DNA of 64,000 nucleotides from Lysinibacillus irui (GCF_028877475.1 NZ_CP113527.1:3093501-3157500), one strand, 5' to 3'; shown: positions 19,068 to 29,092, counted from the stretch's first letter. Made by a program: numbers and translations. The notes: a model not told the origin generated them from the letters alone.

Positions 19068-19110
19068 ATTATAGCACAGTTCGACAATAGTTCACGTATA
19101 ATTTGTGAAC
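19068..19110 (-). promoter_or_regulatory. Probable hemA promoter with overlapping dyad
   Basis: On the minus strand a perfect -10 hexamer TATAAT (19,073-19,068) lies about 35 bp before hemA. Its -35 position falls in a weak CGTGAA. That hexamer overlaps an inverted repeat GTTCAC-N9-GTGAAC (19,090-19,095 / 19,105-19,110). The weak -35 plus dyad suggests a regulator-controlled promoter. Confidence 0.6.
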
Positions 19111-19142
19111 ATGTCATGAAGAACTGTCATTCGTCATCTACA

Positions 19143-19157
19143 TTAGAATTATTATAA
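19143..19157. promoter_or_regulatory. Per-box-like sequence upstream of hemA
   Basis: The 15-bp sequence TTAGAATTATTATAA differs at one position from the published PerR consensus TTATAATNATTATAA. In B. subtilis the hemA operon is repressed by PerR. Here the box lies about 70 bp upstream of the predicted -10 element, so its position is not ideal and its role is uncertain. Confidence 0.4.
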
Positions 19158-19193
19158 ACTAAGTGTAACAAATTATACGTCTTGTTTCAAATT

Positions 19194-19243
19194 AAAAAAC
19201 TGCACCTTCAATTGTTAGATCAATCTAACAATTGAGGTACAGT
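19194..19243 (-). terminator. Intrinsic terminator after the SLH/vWA gene
   Basis: A very long stem with CAATTGTTAGAT arms, extended on both sides by GTACC and GGTGC pairs with mismatches, is followed on the minus strand by six T residues. It separates the surface-protein genes from hemA. Confidence 0.9.
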
Positions 19244-19264
19244 AAATTTGTGATCAGTATTTTC

Positions 19265-22183
19265 TTAATTTGTCATTGTGACAGTTTTCATTGCAATAAT
19301 ATTACCATCTTTATCATAGGCTATAAACTCAATGTCATTATTAACTTTAAAGTCCTGCATAGTTTGTACTGTTTTCGTTAGCATATAAACTGAATCACTA
19401 CGTTTTTGTAAATCAAACTGTACATCTCCACTAACTGAATTGAAGCGTACATTCATCTTTGCAACATTAGAACAATTACCATCAATTCGAGCACTCATAG
19501 TAATATAGCCTTTTCGTAGCGAAACGCTTGTTTCTTCAAATAAATCTTCAGGATTGATACAGCTCGAAGCTGGTGTTTTACATAAAATTGTATCAACTAG
19601 CTTTTGGAATACTTGATGCAATTGTAAATTATCAATGGCGTGGAAATAAGCGCCGCCAGTTTGCTCTGCTACTTGCATTAACGTAGCATCATTGATTTGT
19701 GATTTCTTGCCCATACTAATTGTATAAACTTTCACACCTTGCTTTTTCGCTTCATTGATCGCCTTAGTCATTTTAGATTTACTTGTTTTACCATCCGAAA
19801 CAACAACAATGGCCTTCGATGTTTTAGTATCATTAGAGAATTTAGTTAAGGCGATATCAATGCCGGCAAAAATATCCGTCGCACCTTTATCTTTGGATGC
19901 TTTATAAAGATCTTTTTTCAGTACATTTTCTGTCGTACCTTCACCTAGAACAGTTGCTTTTGTATTCGTTTCAATAACAATATTATTTTTTGCCTTTATT
20001 TGATTGATCAATTCAATCATCTTTTTACCACGGTAATTTGTTGGATCAACCGCCTTCATCGAAGAAGAATAATCCACTACATAGGCAATTTCCGTTGCTA
20101 AAGAACAAGAGTTTTTACTAAAGTATGGATTCGTAAATATTTCTTTCGTTACTGTCTTATCTTTTAAGCCCTTCAAAATTGTTGCATAGCGTGGATCTAA
20201 TGGATTAACGAGCGTTGCCTCTACTTTAGATTTTCCATAAATAATTGAGTCAAAGTAAGCGACGGCCGTACCTGGACTACCTGTATTATTTAATGGATCT
20301 GAAGTATTTGTTATAAACGACGCTGTTTTTTCCACTCCATCAAATTTAATTTTGACCGTTCCCTGATAGTCCGAAACGGGCTCCCCACCTGGACGAACTA
20401 AAGTCACCATAACTTTAGTATATCGATCTTTCCCTGATGGTCTTGATGCAGCATCAGCACTTTCTTTCAATGCTTCAACACGTTTTTTATAGGCTTCCAC
20501 TTGTCCAAGTAATTTCCCGCCCTGATATTTTAATAACACAGTTCGGTCATAGTTACTTAAGTTTGTGAAGATTGCATAAATCTTCATCACACTATCGTAA
20601 TGCTCTAATGTTAAATCTTTTTCGTTTGGCATATGATTCATAAGCTGAATGATAGCTCCGACCGGATTAATATTTTCTACCTGAGAAGCAATATCATCAT
20701 CAATCCCTTGAACACGATAAATTGGTCGTCCATCATCAGAAATCATATACATAATTTCAGTTTTGGCAGGCGTTGTTACTGAGTTATCAAAACGGCGATT
20801 TAAGAGCTCTTCAAATAAGTATACTGAGATATCATAGTTTTCAAATTGTAATATTGCATGTTCATATCCTAACGCTGGGTACCTAGGATCAGATCCACCG
20901 TAGCGCAAATAAACATTTTGTACGTTCCCTAAAGCATCCGTTACATTTGTTTGCTGACCAATACTAAATAACTTTTCATCAGAGTCAGGATCTAAAGGTA
21001 CTGGAGCATACACATCAATTAAGTTTTGAGTAAAGAACTCTGGCAATTTTTCATATGGAACATAAGGAGGTGTTACACTACCATTATCATCTGTATTTGT
21101 TGGATCATATACTTGGTAATCAATACGTAGTTCTGGCTGTGGTGCATAACGCACTTCTGCATTTAACTTCTCCCCCACTAAACACTTCATAGCAGGGTCT
21201 GTATTATTAACTAGCTCAAAAGAAATCGTATCACGGACAGATTTTGTTAGTGATGGTGCGATTACGATAGCAGATACAGTGGAGCCATCAGATTGAACCG
21301 TTTTAACCGCTTCACCGGATGTATCCACAATTGTCCCATAGGATGACGTCACTTTGAATGTATACGATTTATCATCCGCAATTGGGTCACCATTACAAGC
21401 CTTTAACGATACCGTCACAAGTGTAGAATCCACATCATTTGCGATTAAATCCGGTTTTTCAACTACAATACTTTGCAATGCATTATTTACATATTCTGGT
21501 CCAGTAAAGTCATTTGAGTTATCTTTTGGTTCTTCAAAATCAGCACTGTTAGATCCCATGAAACCTGGTGGTAACGTGATGCTATCATTATCACGGCCAG
21601 CAGCACTTCGCTTTAATCCTTGTACAGCAAAATTGCCATTTTGAACAGCTCTATATAAAAATGTAGCAACATCCGCACGTGTTAATTTAGTAGATGGATT
21701 AAAGCTAGCAAAAGTCTTTTTACCTGTACCACTGGTAGAAAGATCATTCGAATATAAATATTGTACAGCCTGTGGTTCATCTAAATCTAAACCTTTGAAT
21801 GCAGCGTAGATCTGGGCAAATTGGCCTCGTGTCACCGCTTTTGAACGATTAGCATTCACATGTGTGCCGTTAAATGGTAAATAAAATTCACTGTAGAAAT
21901 TATAGGCAACACTATCAATATAAGATAACGCATAATTACGATCTAGCTTGGCAAACATTAGCACAAGCTCTCGATCAGTTACTTGTTCATCTGGTAAAAA
22001 GTTATTAGCACTGTTCAAGGACATGAGGTCATTGTCCACTGCCCAGGAAATAGCCTTATAATTATTACTATTTGAAGGAACATCTCTTATTGTGGTAGCT
22101 GCTTGCGTGACAACAGGTGTTGCCGTCATCAGTAGTAACATGAAGCAAAGCAAAGAGAGCAATGCTTTTTTTACATATGTCAT
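19265..22183 (-). CDS. SLH-domain surface protein with von Willebrand A domain
   Basis: The 972-residue secreted protein has a signal peptide at 1-28 and three S-layer-homology repeats at about 31-185 (the third with FNPSTKLTRADVATFLYRAV). A long beta-rich middle follows, with invasin/Big-like strands (KPDLIANDVDSTLVTVSL). A vWA domain lies at about 697-867, with an intact metal site: DYSSS at 704-708, Thr near 769, SDG near 796. A further 105-residue beta domain closes the protein. It should bind secondary wall polymer through SLH and display an adhesion domain. It lies 18 bp after another SLH gene; AAGGA precedes the ATG by ten bases. Confidence 0.9.
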   Translation of the reverse strand: MTYVKKALLSLLCFMLLLMTATPVVTQAATTIRDVPSNSNNYKAISWAVDNDLMSLNSANNFLPDEQVTDRELVLMFAKLDRNYALSYIDSVAYNFYSEFYLPFNGTHVNANRSKAVTRGQFAQIYAAFKGLDLDEPQAVQYLYSNDLSTSGTGKKTFASFNPSTKLTRADVATFLYRAVQNGNFAVQGLKRSAAGRDNDSITLPPGFMGSNSADFEEPKDNSNDFTGPEYVNNALQSIVVEKPDLIANDVDSTLVTVSLKACNGDPIADDKSYTFKVTSSYGTIVDTSGEAVKTVQSDGSTVSAIVIAPSLTKSVRDTISFELVNNTDPAMKCLVGEKLNAEVRYAPQPELRIDYQVYDPTNTDDNGSVTPPYVPYEKLPEFFTQNLIDVYAPVPLDPDSDEKLFSIGQQTNVTDALGNVQNVYLRYGGSDPRYPALGYEHAILQFENYDISVYLFEELLNRRFDNSVTTPAKTEIMYMISDDGRPIYRVQGIDDDIASQVENINPVGAIIQLMNHMPNEKDLTLEHYDSVMKIYAIFTNLSNYDRTVLLKYQGGKLLGQVEAYKKRVEALKESADAASRPSGKDRYTKVMVTLVRPGGEPVSDYQGTVKIKFDGVEKTASFITNTSDPLNNTGSPGTAVAYFDSIIYGKSKVEATLVNPLDPRYATILKGLKDKTVTKEIFTNPYFSKNSCSLATEIAYVVDYSSSMKAVDPTNYRGKKMIELINQIKAKNNIVIETNTKATVLGEGTTENVLKKDLYKASKDKGATDIFAGIDIALTKFSNDTKTSKAIVVVSDGKTSKSKMTKAINEAKKQGVKVYTISMGKKSQINDATLMQVAEQTGGAYFHAIDNLQLHQVFQKLVDTILCKTPASSCINPEDLFEETSVSLRKGYITMSARIDGNCSNVAKMNVRFNSVSGDVQFDLQKRSDSVYMLTKTVQTMQDFKVNNDIEFIAYDKDGNIIAMKTVTMTN

Positions 22184-22201
22184 TAATGTTCAGTCCTTTC
22201 T

Positions 22202-23650
22202 TTAGTTAAAGAACAAGATATCATCACGATAGTTTTGTTTTAGATCATCTTCTAAATATTTTAAGAATCGCTCAAGGACAAGAGAAGCCTCTGCACGAGT
22301 TAGCGGCTTATTTGGATTAAAACGGCCAGCGGAATCACCAATCATTAACCCAAGTTCATTTGCAATATAGATGCCGTCTCTAGCATAGTTTGGAATTTGA
22401 TTGTTGTCTGTAAATTTTGTTAGATAGCCAGGATCAGGCGCTCTATTTTCAAGTCCTAAAGCACGCACAAAAATAGTAGCTGCTTGTGCTCTTGTAATGG
22501 CATTATCTGGTTTAAAGTAGTCAGCTGAAACGCCTTTTATTATGCCTTTATTTAATGCCGATTCAATATAGCCATAATCTTTAACCGTACGCTTTAAGTC
22601 TTTAAACACACTTGTAGTAGGAGTCTTTTTCGATTTCTTTTCTTCAAATACACGTAAGTCTACGGCTTTACCGATTGCCGTAGTAAAATCTATACGTTTC
22701 ATTGGTGTATTTGGAGAGAAGAAATTACTTGCATCTGAATAGATACCTAGTGAATACATTTTTTCTATCGCTTCTTTAGCAAAATGGTTTGTTAAATCAC
22801 GGAATTTAGGGATAATAAGACGTTCAATAGTTGGCATGTATTCTGTATCTAAATCAAGCGTCCCTTTTTGTCCTGAAGATAAGTCGTACGTGTACTCAGA
22901 AATAACATCTTTTTCACTTACAACTGCATAGCCACCCTCAAAACTACCCAAGCTTCCAAGATTCTCCTCATAATTTAAAACACGAGATTTACTTGTAGAT
23001 AAGCGGTTTTTTACATGGCTTGTTTTGCCATCACTGTAGGAATAAACAGACTCTGTGATTTGAGTTTCTGTTGCTCCCCAGAAGTTTTCATAGCCCGCAT
23101 GGCGACTATCGGTTTCAATCGTTACTGTGTTTTGGACAGCGTTTTTCCCTTTTCCTGTTTCAAAAGCATAGGTTTTTCTAGAGATTACATTCCCCGAATA
23201 ATAATCAGAGGCAGCTCGATTATCTGTCACCGTTCCTTGAGAGAATTGATAATCAACTAACGTATAAGTAATCGCTCCAATTGTAATTTTTTCAGTGTAT
23301 TTCTTTACCTCACCATTAGACGTTTTTTGACCAAGAACTGCATAGTCAACAACATCAGATTCATAGGCGATATTTCTTGTCAATGTGGCTCCATTATTAC
23401 CTGTCAACTTCATGTTATAAGTTTCAGTTAATCTGCCTTTAGATTCCTTTTGTGTAATTTTAATATCTTTACTAGTGCCCTTAAAAATAACAGGTGACCC
23501 TGATAGGAAGACAGCTTCTTCATATGTATACTCATTTTTTACTGCACCAGTTGTTTCTAATGAAGCAGCCGATGCATTGAACGAAATAGTAGTTCCCATT
23601 AAACAAATAACAAGAACGACTACCATTAGTTTGGCTAAATATTTTTGCAT
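22202..23650 (-). CDS. SLH-domain secreted protein, N-terminal region unknown
   Basis: This 482-residue protein has a signal peptide (MQKYLAKLMVVVLVICLMG...SAAS), a beta-rich N-terminal region of about 240 residues I do not recognise, and three C-terminal SLH repeats at about 285-470. These include FSPNTPMKRIDFTTAIGKAV, FKPDNAITRAQAATIFVRAL and FNPNKPLTRAEASLVLERFL. SLH repeats normally anchor proteins to pyruvylated wall polymer. The start at 23,650 follows AAAGGA; an upstream ATG at 23,677 has no site. It is co-transcribed with the vWA gene 18 bp downstream and preceded by a 185-bp gap with a long inverted repeat. Confidence 0.9.
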   Translation of the reverse strand: MQKYLAKLMVVVLVICLMGTTISFNASAASLETTGAVKNEYTYEEAVFLSGSPVIFKGTSKDIKITQKESKGRLTETYNMKLTGNNGATLTRNIAYESDVVDYAVLGQKTSNGEVKKYTEKITIGAITYTLVDYQFSQGTVTDNRAASDYYSGNVISRKTYAFETGKGKNAVQNTVTIETDSRHAGYENFWGATETQITESVYSYSDGKTSHVKNRLSTSKSRVLNYEENLGSLGSFEGGYAVVSEKDVISEYTYDLSSGQKGTLDLDTEYMPTIERLIIPKFRDLTNHFAKEAIEKMYSLGIYSDASNFFSPNTPMKRIDFTTAIGKAVDLRVFEEKKSKKTPTTSVFKDLKRTVKDYGYIESALNKGIIKGVSADYFKPDNAITRAQAATIFVRALGLENRAPDPGYLTKFTDNNQIPNYARDGIYIANELGLMIGDSAGRFNPNKPLTRAEASLVLERFLKYLEDDLKQNYRDDILFFN

Positions 23651-23705
23651 TCGCTTGTCCTTTCTTTCACTGTGCACTGTTATGCATAATGAAGCATATT
23701 TTAAT

Positions 23706-23825
23706 GACTAAAAATCTGCTCGTCTTTCGAACATTTTGCCTATGCGAAGTAGCCTTCTCATCAAATGTGAATACATCGCCCTTTTGCAAATATTATTCGC
23801 CTGAGACTAAGCAGATTTTCAGTCT
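23706..23825 (-). other. Possible structured leader RNA ahead of the SLH genes
   Basis: A 15-nt imperfect inverted repeat (23,706-23,720 and 23,810-23,824, core AAAATCTGCT / AGCAGATTTT) closes a segment of about 90 nt. That segment has several smaller complementary stretches such as GGCTACTTCGCATAGGC. It lies about 55 nt upstream of the SLH gene. It does not match the riboswitch consensuses I know (c-di-GMP I or II, fluoride, T-box). It may be an RNA element, a bidirectional terminator or coincidence. Confidence 0.35.
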
Positions 23826-23835
23826 ATATTTACTT

Positions 23836-25494
23836 TTAATCTACTAGAATAAAATGAGCTTTTACAAATCGATCTGATAATACAACTAAACGGTCGGATG
23901 CTTGTAGATCGGAAGGCTGTATCACTTTACCTGCTTTAATGATTGTTGCTTGGTCAATATTCATATCCACCATTTCACCAGCCTCATACCAACGGCCATT
24001 CTGCCATTGGCTTACACTTTTTACGTTAATTACAGCTGGATACTTCGATTTTACAGACTGTAGTTTCCCAGTCAGCATTAATGGGGCTACTGGTTTAGCA
24101 TTATCTAAAATATGAAGTGCTTGTACATGGCCTTCCTTCACATAGAAGTAACCATAATCACCTTCGGATAAATAAAGCTCAATATCTGGCATGACGCTGT
24201 ATGTTTTATTGCCATCATCGACCATTGCCTTTGTTGAATTACTAACTGATAAGACAGTATCTTCTGTTTTCTTGAAAACATTTGATTCAATTTTCATCGC
24301 ATCATCAATTTCAATTAAATACCCATCAGCTTGAGATAAGCGTCCATAATATAATTCATGTCCAGCTAAGTTAGGTGACATAAAGCTATCACTTGTCACT
24401 TGTACAACCTGCGCATAATGGTCACGTGCAGCACCATCTGCAATGACAAATGCCGTACCATACGCTAAAAGACCAGTTGGTTCAATTAAACGTCCATTAC
24501 GAATTAAAATAGTTCCATTATGGAAGTACAATGTGCCTGCAGATTTCAGCTTCAATAATTGGTAATCTGTATCTACAGACAACATGGGTTCGTAATATGT
24601 TCGTTCATTGTTTTTCAATACTACAATTTTCTCAATGACTTCTTTACCGAATTGTTTAACCGTCGCATAGTATGCTTCACTACCGATATAATTTTTCAGT
24701 TGACCTTTTTCGACTTTCGTATTGCCAACATATATTGGTACCTTGGATGTAAAAGACATTGTCGATAGATCATTGGTTGTTTGAGAGCCAAATTGCCAGT
24801 TAATAAAGGCATGTTGATTTTTCACCGTTAATTTATTGGCATTAGGATTGACTGCTTGTATTTCGCCTTTGTATAAGTTTTCAACTAATGTGCCTGTCTC
24901 ACTAATGGCTACTTTTGTTACGACAGAAGTGTTTTTATTTTTAAAGTTTAGTTTAACTCGATCCCCAACGTATAACGCACTAATATCAGTGGCTGAAGAG
25001 CCTTTTTGATAATTAGTCTCTTTGTTAATATAATAAGTCGTTTCTTCACCTACATCTGGCTTCACTATAATAAATAACCCATTTGGATCGATACTCGTTA
25101 CTACACCAGCTGTTGTTTTACTGCTACTTCCTGATCCTGTGGATGGTCCATTCGGTTCTGTTGCTGTTGTAGATGTACCTCGCAGTTCAACAACACTTCT
25201 TAGAGAAATTTCAGCTTCAACTTCCATTCCCATCTTAAAGCCCTCGATAGTCGTGGCCGTGTTGTTAATATATAATCGAGTATTTTTATTAATATTAAAA
25301 GTCACTGTTCGGCCACGATCATTTTGCAAAGTTACTTTACTAAGTTGTTGTTCTATCGTGCCATCTGGCTTTGTGTATTCTGAAAATGTTACATCCACAA
25401 AGGTTCCAGTAACTAATTGGGCAGCTTTAGCCGGCTGGTTAAAGGCTAAACCGACAACCAGAATGATCATGATTATGTATGAATATTTCTTCAA
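23836..25494 (-). CDS. Secreted beta-repeat protein, function unknown
   Basis: The 552-residue exported protein has a signal peptide at 1-24 (ending PAKAAQ). The rest is beta-strand-rich, with several repeats of the pattern G-x-V-x-(S/A)-(I/V)-(D/N)-P-N-x-x-x-(L/I)-x-(I/V)-K: GVVTSIDPNGLFIIVK, GEIQAVNPNANKLTVK and GKLQSVKSKYPAVINVK. This resembles small OB/barrel domains of the DUF5666 kind. A Ser/Gly/Thr linker lies near residue 115. No SLH repeats or sortase signal are seen. It is upstream of two SLH genes on the same strand, so it probably belongs to the same envelope cluster. Confidence 0.75.
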   Translation of the reverse strand: MKKYSYIIMIILVVGLAFNQPAKAAQLVTGTFVDVTFSEYTKPDGTIEQQLSKVTLQNDRGRTVTFNINKNTRLYINNTATTIEGFKMGMEVEAEISLRSVVELRGTSTTATEPNGPSTGSGSSSKTTAGVVTSIDPNGLFIIVKPDVGEETTYYINKETNYQKGSSATDISALYVGDRVKLNFKNKNTSVVTKVAISETGTLVENLYKGEIQAVNPNANKLTVKNQHAFINWQFGSQTTNDLSTMSFTSKVPIYVGNTKVEKGQLKNYIGSEAYYATVKQFGKEVIEKIVVLKNNERTYYEPMLSVDTDYQLLKLKSAGTLYFHNGTILIRNGRLIEPTGLLAYGTAFVIADGAARDHYAQVVQVTSDSFMSPNLAGHELYYGRLSQADGYLIEIDDAMKIESNVFKKTEDTVLSVSNSTKAMVDDGNKTYSVMPDIELYLSEGDYGYFYVKEGHVQALHILDNAKPVAPLMLTGKLQSVKSKYPAVINVKSVSQWQNGRWYEAGEMVDMNIDQATIIKAGKVIQPSDLQASDRLVVLSDRFVKAHFILVD

Positions 25495-25596
25495 AAATCC
25501 TGCCTCCTTACTAAATATTAGTAATCATTATATCGTATTATTGGTAGCTTTTCTTATTTAAAAAGTTACAATTTAGACTATTAATCTTTTCAAGCG

Positions 25597-25633
25597 ATAA
25601 AAATAGAGGTAGCTTCCTACTTTCAAGCTACCT
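25597..25633 (-). terminator. Intrinsic terminator after the YjfB-like gene
   Basis: A 9-bp stem AGGTAGCTT / AAGCTACCT (25,607-25,615 / 25,625-25,633) is followed on the minus strand by a T-rich tract. It lies just after the YjfB-like stop codon. Confidence 0.85.
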
Positions 25634-25640
25634 GCCTGTT

Positions 25641-25814
25641 TCATACTTGAATATCAATTGTATGTCCAGCTGTCGGATGTGGAGCATCTAACATTTCAAC
25701 TAACTGCTCTGTGTTTTGTTGTTGCATCTCCATTGCCTGTTTCGTAACAGCTAAAGAAACGTTTTGCATAAGTGTTGCTTGATTCATTGCCATCGATAAA
25801 GCTGCAATATCCAT
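25641..25814 (-). CDS. YjfB family small protein (putative motility family)
   Basis: This 57-residue protein starts MDIAALSMAMNQATLMQNV and ends HTIDIQV, matching the YjfB family annotated as putative motility protein. It is a predicted helical N-terminal two-thirds followed by a short polar tail. A strong AGGAGGTG lies nine bases before the ATG, and a terminator follows the stop, so it is a monocistronic gene. No flagellar genes are nearby. The function of the family is not established. Confidence 0.85.
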   Translation of the reverse strand: MDIAALSMAMNQATLMQNVSLAVTKQAMEMQQQNTEQLVEMLDAPHPTAGHTIDIQV

Positions 25815-25951
25815 CTAGTCCACCTCCTATCTAATTTATCGGACAAATATTTTAATCATCAAGCATTTTCTACAACTTTCTACATTACCTTCTGTAAAAA
25901 TGAAAAAAACATCTACTGTCCTAACGACTAGACACAATAGATGTTTTTACA

Positions 25952-26533
25952 TTACATTTTATTTTCAATTGTTCTCCAAGCTTCTTCAAAGCCAAGACCC
26001 GTTTCTGAAGAGAAGACAATTAGAGTATCGCCTTTTTCCATTTCCAATGTTTCTTTGACAATCTTTTTATGCTTATCCCATTTACCTTTTGGAATTTTAT
26101 CTGCCTTTGTTGCAATCACAATACAAGGAATATTATAGTGCTTTAGGAAATCATACATCATGCGATCATCAGCCGTTGGAGGATGACGCAAGTCTATAAT
26201 TTGTACAACTGCTTTTAATTCCTGACGCCCAGTAAAGTAGCGCTCTATCATTTTCCCCCAAGCTTCACGCTCAGACTTTGAAACCTTTGCATAACCATAA
26301 CCCGGTACATCCACAAAAAACAATTGCTCTTCAATTTTATAAAAATTAAGGGTTTGTGTTTTACCAGGCTTAGAAGAAATACGTGCTAAAGCTTTACGGC
26401 CGATCATTCGATTAATGAAGGAAGACTTTCCTACATTCGAACGACCAGCTAATGCAAATTCTGGCAGTCCATCTTCTGGATATTGGTCTGGCCGTACCGC
26501 ACTAATGACCATTTCGACGTTATGGACTTTCAT
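25952..26533 (-). CDS. engB: Ribosome biogenesis GTPase YsxC/EngB
   Basis: This 193-residue GTPase has G1 [10 protein letters not shown]3 DVPGYG and G4 TKAD. EngB assists 50S subunit assembly and is essential in B. subtilis. The ATG at 26,533 lies five bases after the lon stop, and its Shine-Dalgarno (GGAGG) is inside the end of lon. The frame is open to 26,560, but that part overlaps lon. The order lonA-engB is the Bacillus order; in Bacillus hemA follows, whereas here about 6.5 kb intervenes. Confidence 0.97.
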   Translation of the reverse strand: MKVHNVEMVISAVRPDQYPEDGLPEFALAGRSNVGKSSFINRMIGRKALARISSKPGKTQTLNFYKIEEQLFFVDVPGYGYAKVSKSEREAWGKMIERYFTGRQELKAVVQIIDLRHPPTADDRMMYDFLKHYNIPCIVIATKADKIPKGKWDKHKKIVKETLEMEKGDTLIVFSSETGLGFEEAWRTIENKM

Positions 26534-26537
26534 TTTT

Positions 26538-28862
26538 CTAAAAACCTCCGTCCAGTGCATAGGCTAAAACTTCATCAGCCGATGACACTAGTTTAAATGT
26601 TAGTTGCTCACGTACACTGTCAGGAATATCCTCTAAATCACGTTCATTATCTTTTGGACATATGATTGTTGTTAAGCCTGCACGATGAGCACTTAATGTT
26701 TTTTCTTTTAGACCTCCGATTGGCAATACACGGCCCCGTAATGTAATCTCGCCTGTCATACCAACTTCACGGCGAATTGGGCGATGTAAAATAGCGGAGA
26801 CAATAGCAGTTGCCATAGTAATACCTGCAGAAGGTCCATCTTTAGGTACAGCGCCTTCAGGTACATGGATGTGAATATCATGTGTATCGAAATATTCCGC
26901 ATCCACATCAAGATCTTCCATTTTCGTGCGAACATAGGATAATGCTGTTTGAGCAGATTCCTTCATGACTTCCCCAAGCTTACCAGTAAGCTGTAACTTT
27001 CCTTTACCAGGTGTCAAGGATACTTCGATTTGTAACGTATCTCCGCCTACAGTTGTATAAGCAAGCCCAGTAGCGACACCGACTTGGTTTTCCTTTTCAG
27101 CCTGCCCATAACGGAATCGATGTTTACCGATTAACTCTTGTAGTGATTTTGAGCTAACAGTTACCCGTTTTTTCTCACCAGATACAATGATTTTGGCAAT
27201 TTTTCTGCAAAGGGTTGCGATTTGTCGTTCTAAACCACGAACACCTGCCTCGCGCGTATAATAGCGTATAATATCGATGACTGCTTCATCTTTAATCACT
27301 ACTTGCGTTTTTTTCAATCCATGTTCTTTCAATTGCTTAGGGATTAGGTGATTTTTCGTAATTTGAGTTTTTTCAATTTCAGTATAACCTGCAATAGAAA
27401 TAACTTCCATACGGTCTAATAATGGACCAGGAATACTACTCAAATCATTAGCTGTTGCAATAAATAACACATTCGATAAATCATATGGCTCTTCAATATA
27501 ATGATCACTAAATGTATTATTTTGCGCAGGATCTAATACTTCTAGCATTGCTGCTGCAGGGTCGCCTCTAAAATCATTAGACATTTTATCAATTTCATCT
27601 AATAAAAATACCGGATTAATGGTACCTGCTTTTTTCATTCCTTGAATAATACGACCAGGCATTGCGCCAACATACGTACGTCTATGTCCACGAATTTCAG
27701 ATTCGTCACGAACGCCGCCTAACGAAATTCGAATAAATTTGCGATCTAAGCTTTCTGCGATGGAACGAGCTAAAGATGTTTTACCTACCCCAGGAGGTCC
27801 AGCTAAGCATAAAATAGGTCCTCTAAGCGAATTTTTCAGCTGACGTACGGCTAAATATTCTAGAACACGTTCTTTCACTTTTTCTAACCCATCATGATCA
27901 CGATTTAAAATATTCTCGGCATGTGTAATATTCATGCGATCTTCTGTTGCTTTTGTCCATGGTAGTGAGATCAGCCAATCAATATAATTGCGAATAACGC
28001 CGCTTTCTGCACTAGCGCTTGGCACTTTTTCATAGCGATCTAATTCTTTGAGTACAGCTTCTTTTGTTGAATCTGGCATACCTGCTTCATCGATACGCTT
28101 ACGCAATTCTGCAACTTCTCCAGTTTTCCCTTCGCGATCGCCCAGCTCAGTTTGAATAGCCTTCATTTGTTCACGTAAATAATATTCCTTTTGCGTACGC
28201 TCCATGGACTGCTTTACTTTGGAATTAATCTTCTTTTCCAAATCCAATACTTCTTGTTCATCGTGCAAACGGATAATTAAGTGATCAAGACGTTTTTTAA
28301 CACTTAGCATTTCCAATACTTCTTGCTTATCCGCAATCTTAAACGGTAAATGAGAAGCGATAATATCTGCTAGACGTCCAGGTTCTTCGATATCCGTTAC
28401 AGTATTGATTGTTTCAGTTGTGATTTTATTGGAGGATTTTGCATATTTTTCGAAATACGTCAATAATGTACGCATCAATGCTAGCGTTTCTACATCTTTA
28501 TCTACCGATTCCTCTTTAATGACAATATCCACAACTGTATACTTGTCTAACGCCCGATAATTTTCCCAGGTAGCACGAGCAACCCCTTCTACTAAAATTC
28601 GCAGCGTACCATTTGGTAATTTTAGCATTTGTTTGACATATGCAATTGTACCAACGGAATATAAATCTTGCTCCTCAGGCTGTTCATCGTGCATTTCCTT
28701 TTGTGTCACCAATAAAATCATTTGGTCCTCTAACATCGCCTGCTCTAGCGCCGCTACAGAACGATTTCTACCCACATCAATATGTAACACCATCGATGGG
28801 TATACTAAAAGTCCACGTAAAGGCAATAATGGTACATTTGTTGTTTTTTGTATTGTCACCAT
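26538..28862 (-). CDS. lon: ATP-dependent protease LonA
   Basis: This 774-residue AAA+ serine protease has an N-terminal substrate domain, a coiled coil near 190-260, and Walker [10 protein letters not shown] near 355. The Ser-Lys dyad is visible: serine in DGPSAGITM near 678 and lysine in [14 protein letters not shown] near 720. The start is the ATG at 28,862 ([17 protein letters not shown]), with GGAGGTG about eleven bases upstream; 25 upstream in-frame residues do not match the family. No lonB lies between clpX and this gene. Confidence 0.97.
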   Translation of the reverse strand: MVTIQKTTNVPLLPLRGLLVYPSMVLHIDVGRNRSVAALEQAMLEDQMILLVTQKEMHDEQPEEQDLYSVGTIAYVKQMLKLPNGTLRILVEGVARATWENYRALDKYTVVDIVIKEESVDKDVETLALMRTLLTYFEKYAKSSNKITTETINTVTDIEEPGRLADIIASHLPFKIADKQEVLEMLSVKKRLDHLIIRLHDEQEVLDLEKKINSKVKQSMERTQKEYYLREQMKAIQTELGDREGKTGEVAELRKRIDEAGMPDSTKEAVLKELDRYEKVPSASAESGVIRNYIDWLISLPWTKATEDRMNITHAENILNRDHDGLEKVKERVLEYLAVRQLKNSLRGPILCLAGPPGVGKTSLARSIAESLDRKFIRISLGGVRDESEIRGHRRTYVGAMPGRIIQGMKKAGTINPVFLLDEIDKMSNDFRGDPAAAMLEVLDPAQNNTFSDHYIEEPYDLSNVLFIATANDLSSIPGPLLDRMEVISIAGYTEIEKTQITKNHLIPKQLKEHGLKKTQVVIKDEAVIDIIRYYTREAGVRGLERQIATLCRKIAKIIVSGEKKRVTVSSKSLQELIGKHRFRYGQAEKENQVGVATGLAYTTVGGDTLQIEVSLTPGKGKLQLTGKLGEVMKESAQTALSYVRTKMEDLDVDAEYFDTHDIHIHVPEGAVPKDGPSAGITMATAIVSAILHRPIRREVGMTGEITLRGRVLPIGGLKEKTLSAHRAGLTTIICPKDNERDLEDIPDSVREQLTFKLVSSADEVLAYALDGGF

Positions 28863-28999
28863 GCGGGCATTCACCTCCGTCAAAATTTTCATGTTCACAT
28901 CCCGCGCTACTAGTATGTGTTTAAAAAATTGATTCACACTAGTTATTGAAGCGAGCCAAAAATTTCTTCAAGTTACAATTAGCTTTATGTAGAAATGAA

Positions 29000-29049
29000 T
29001 AAAAAGCTGACTGTCGATATGTGCGAATATTGCACAATCGAAGTCAGCT
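29000..29049 (-). terminator. Intrinsic terminator after clpX
   Basis: The outer stem AGCTGACT / AGTCAGCT, with an ATCGA/TCGAT extension and an inner TGTGC/GCACA hairpin, is followed on the minus strand by a T run. It separates clpX from lon. Confidence 0.85.
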
Positions 29050-29092
29050 AATTACTCTCTATCTCACAACGGTAGACAGCCATATCTATTCG

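Noticed and set aside
23706..23825. c-di-GMP or fluoride riboswitch upstream of the SLH gene
   Set aside because: The conserved cores of these riboswitches are not present; only an unclassified inverted repeat remains, listed with low confidence.
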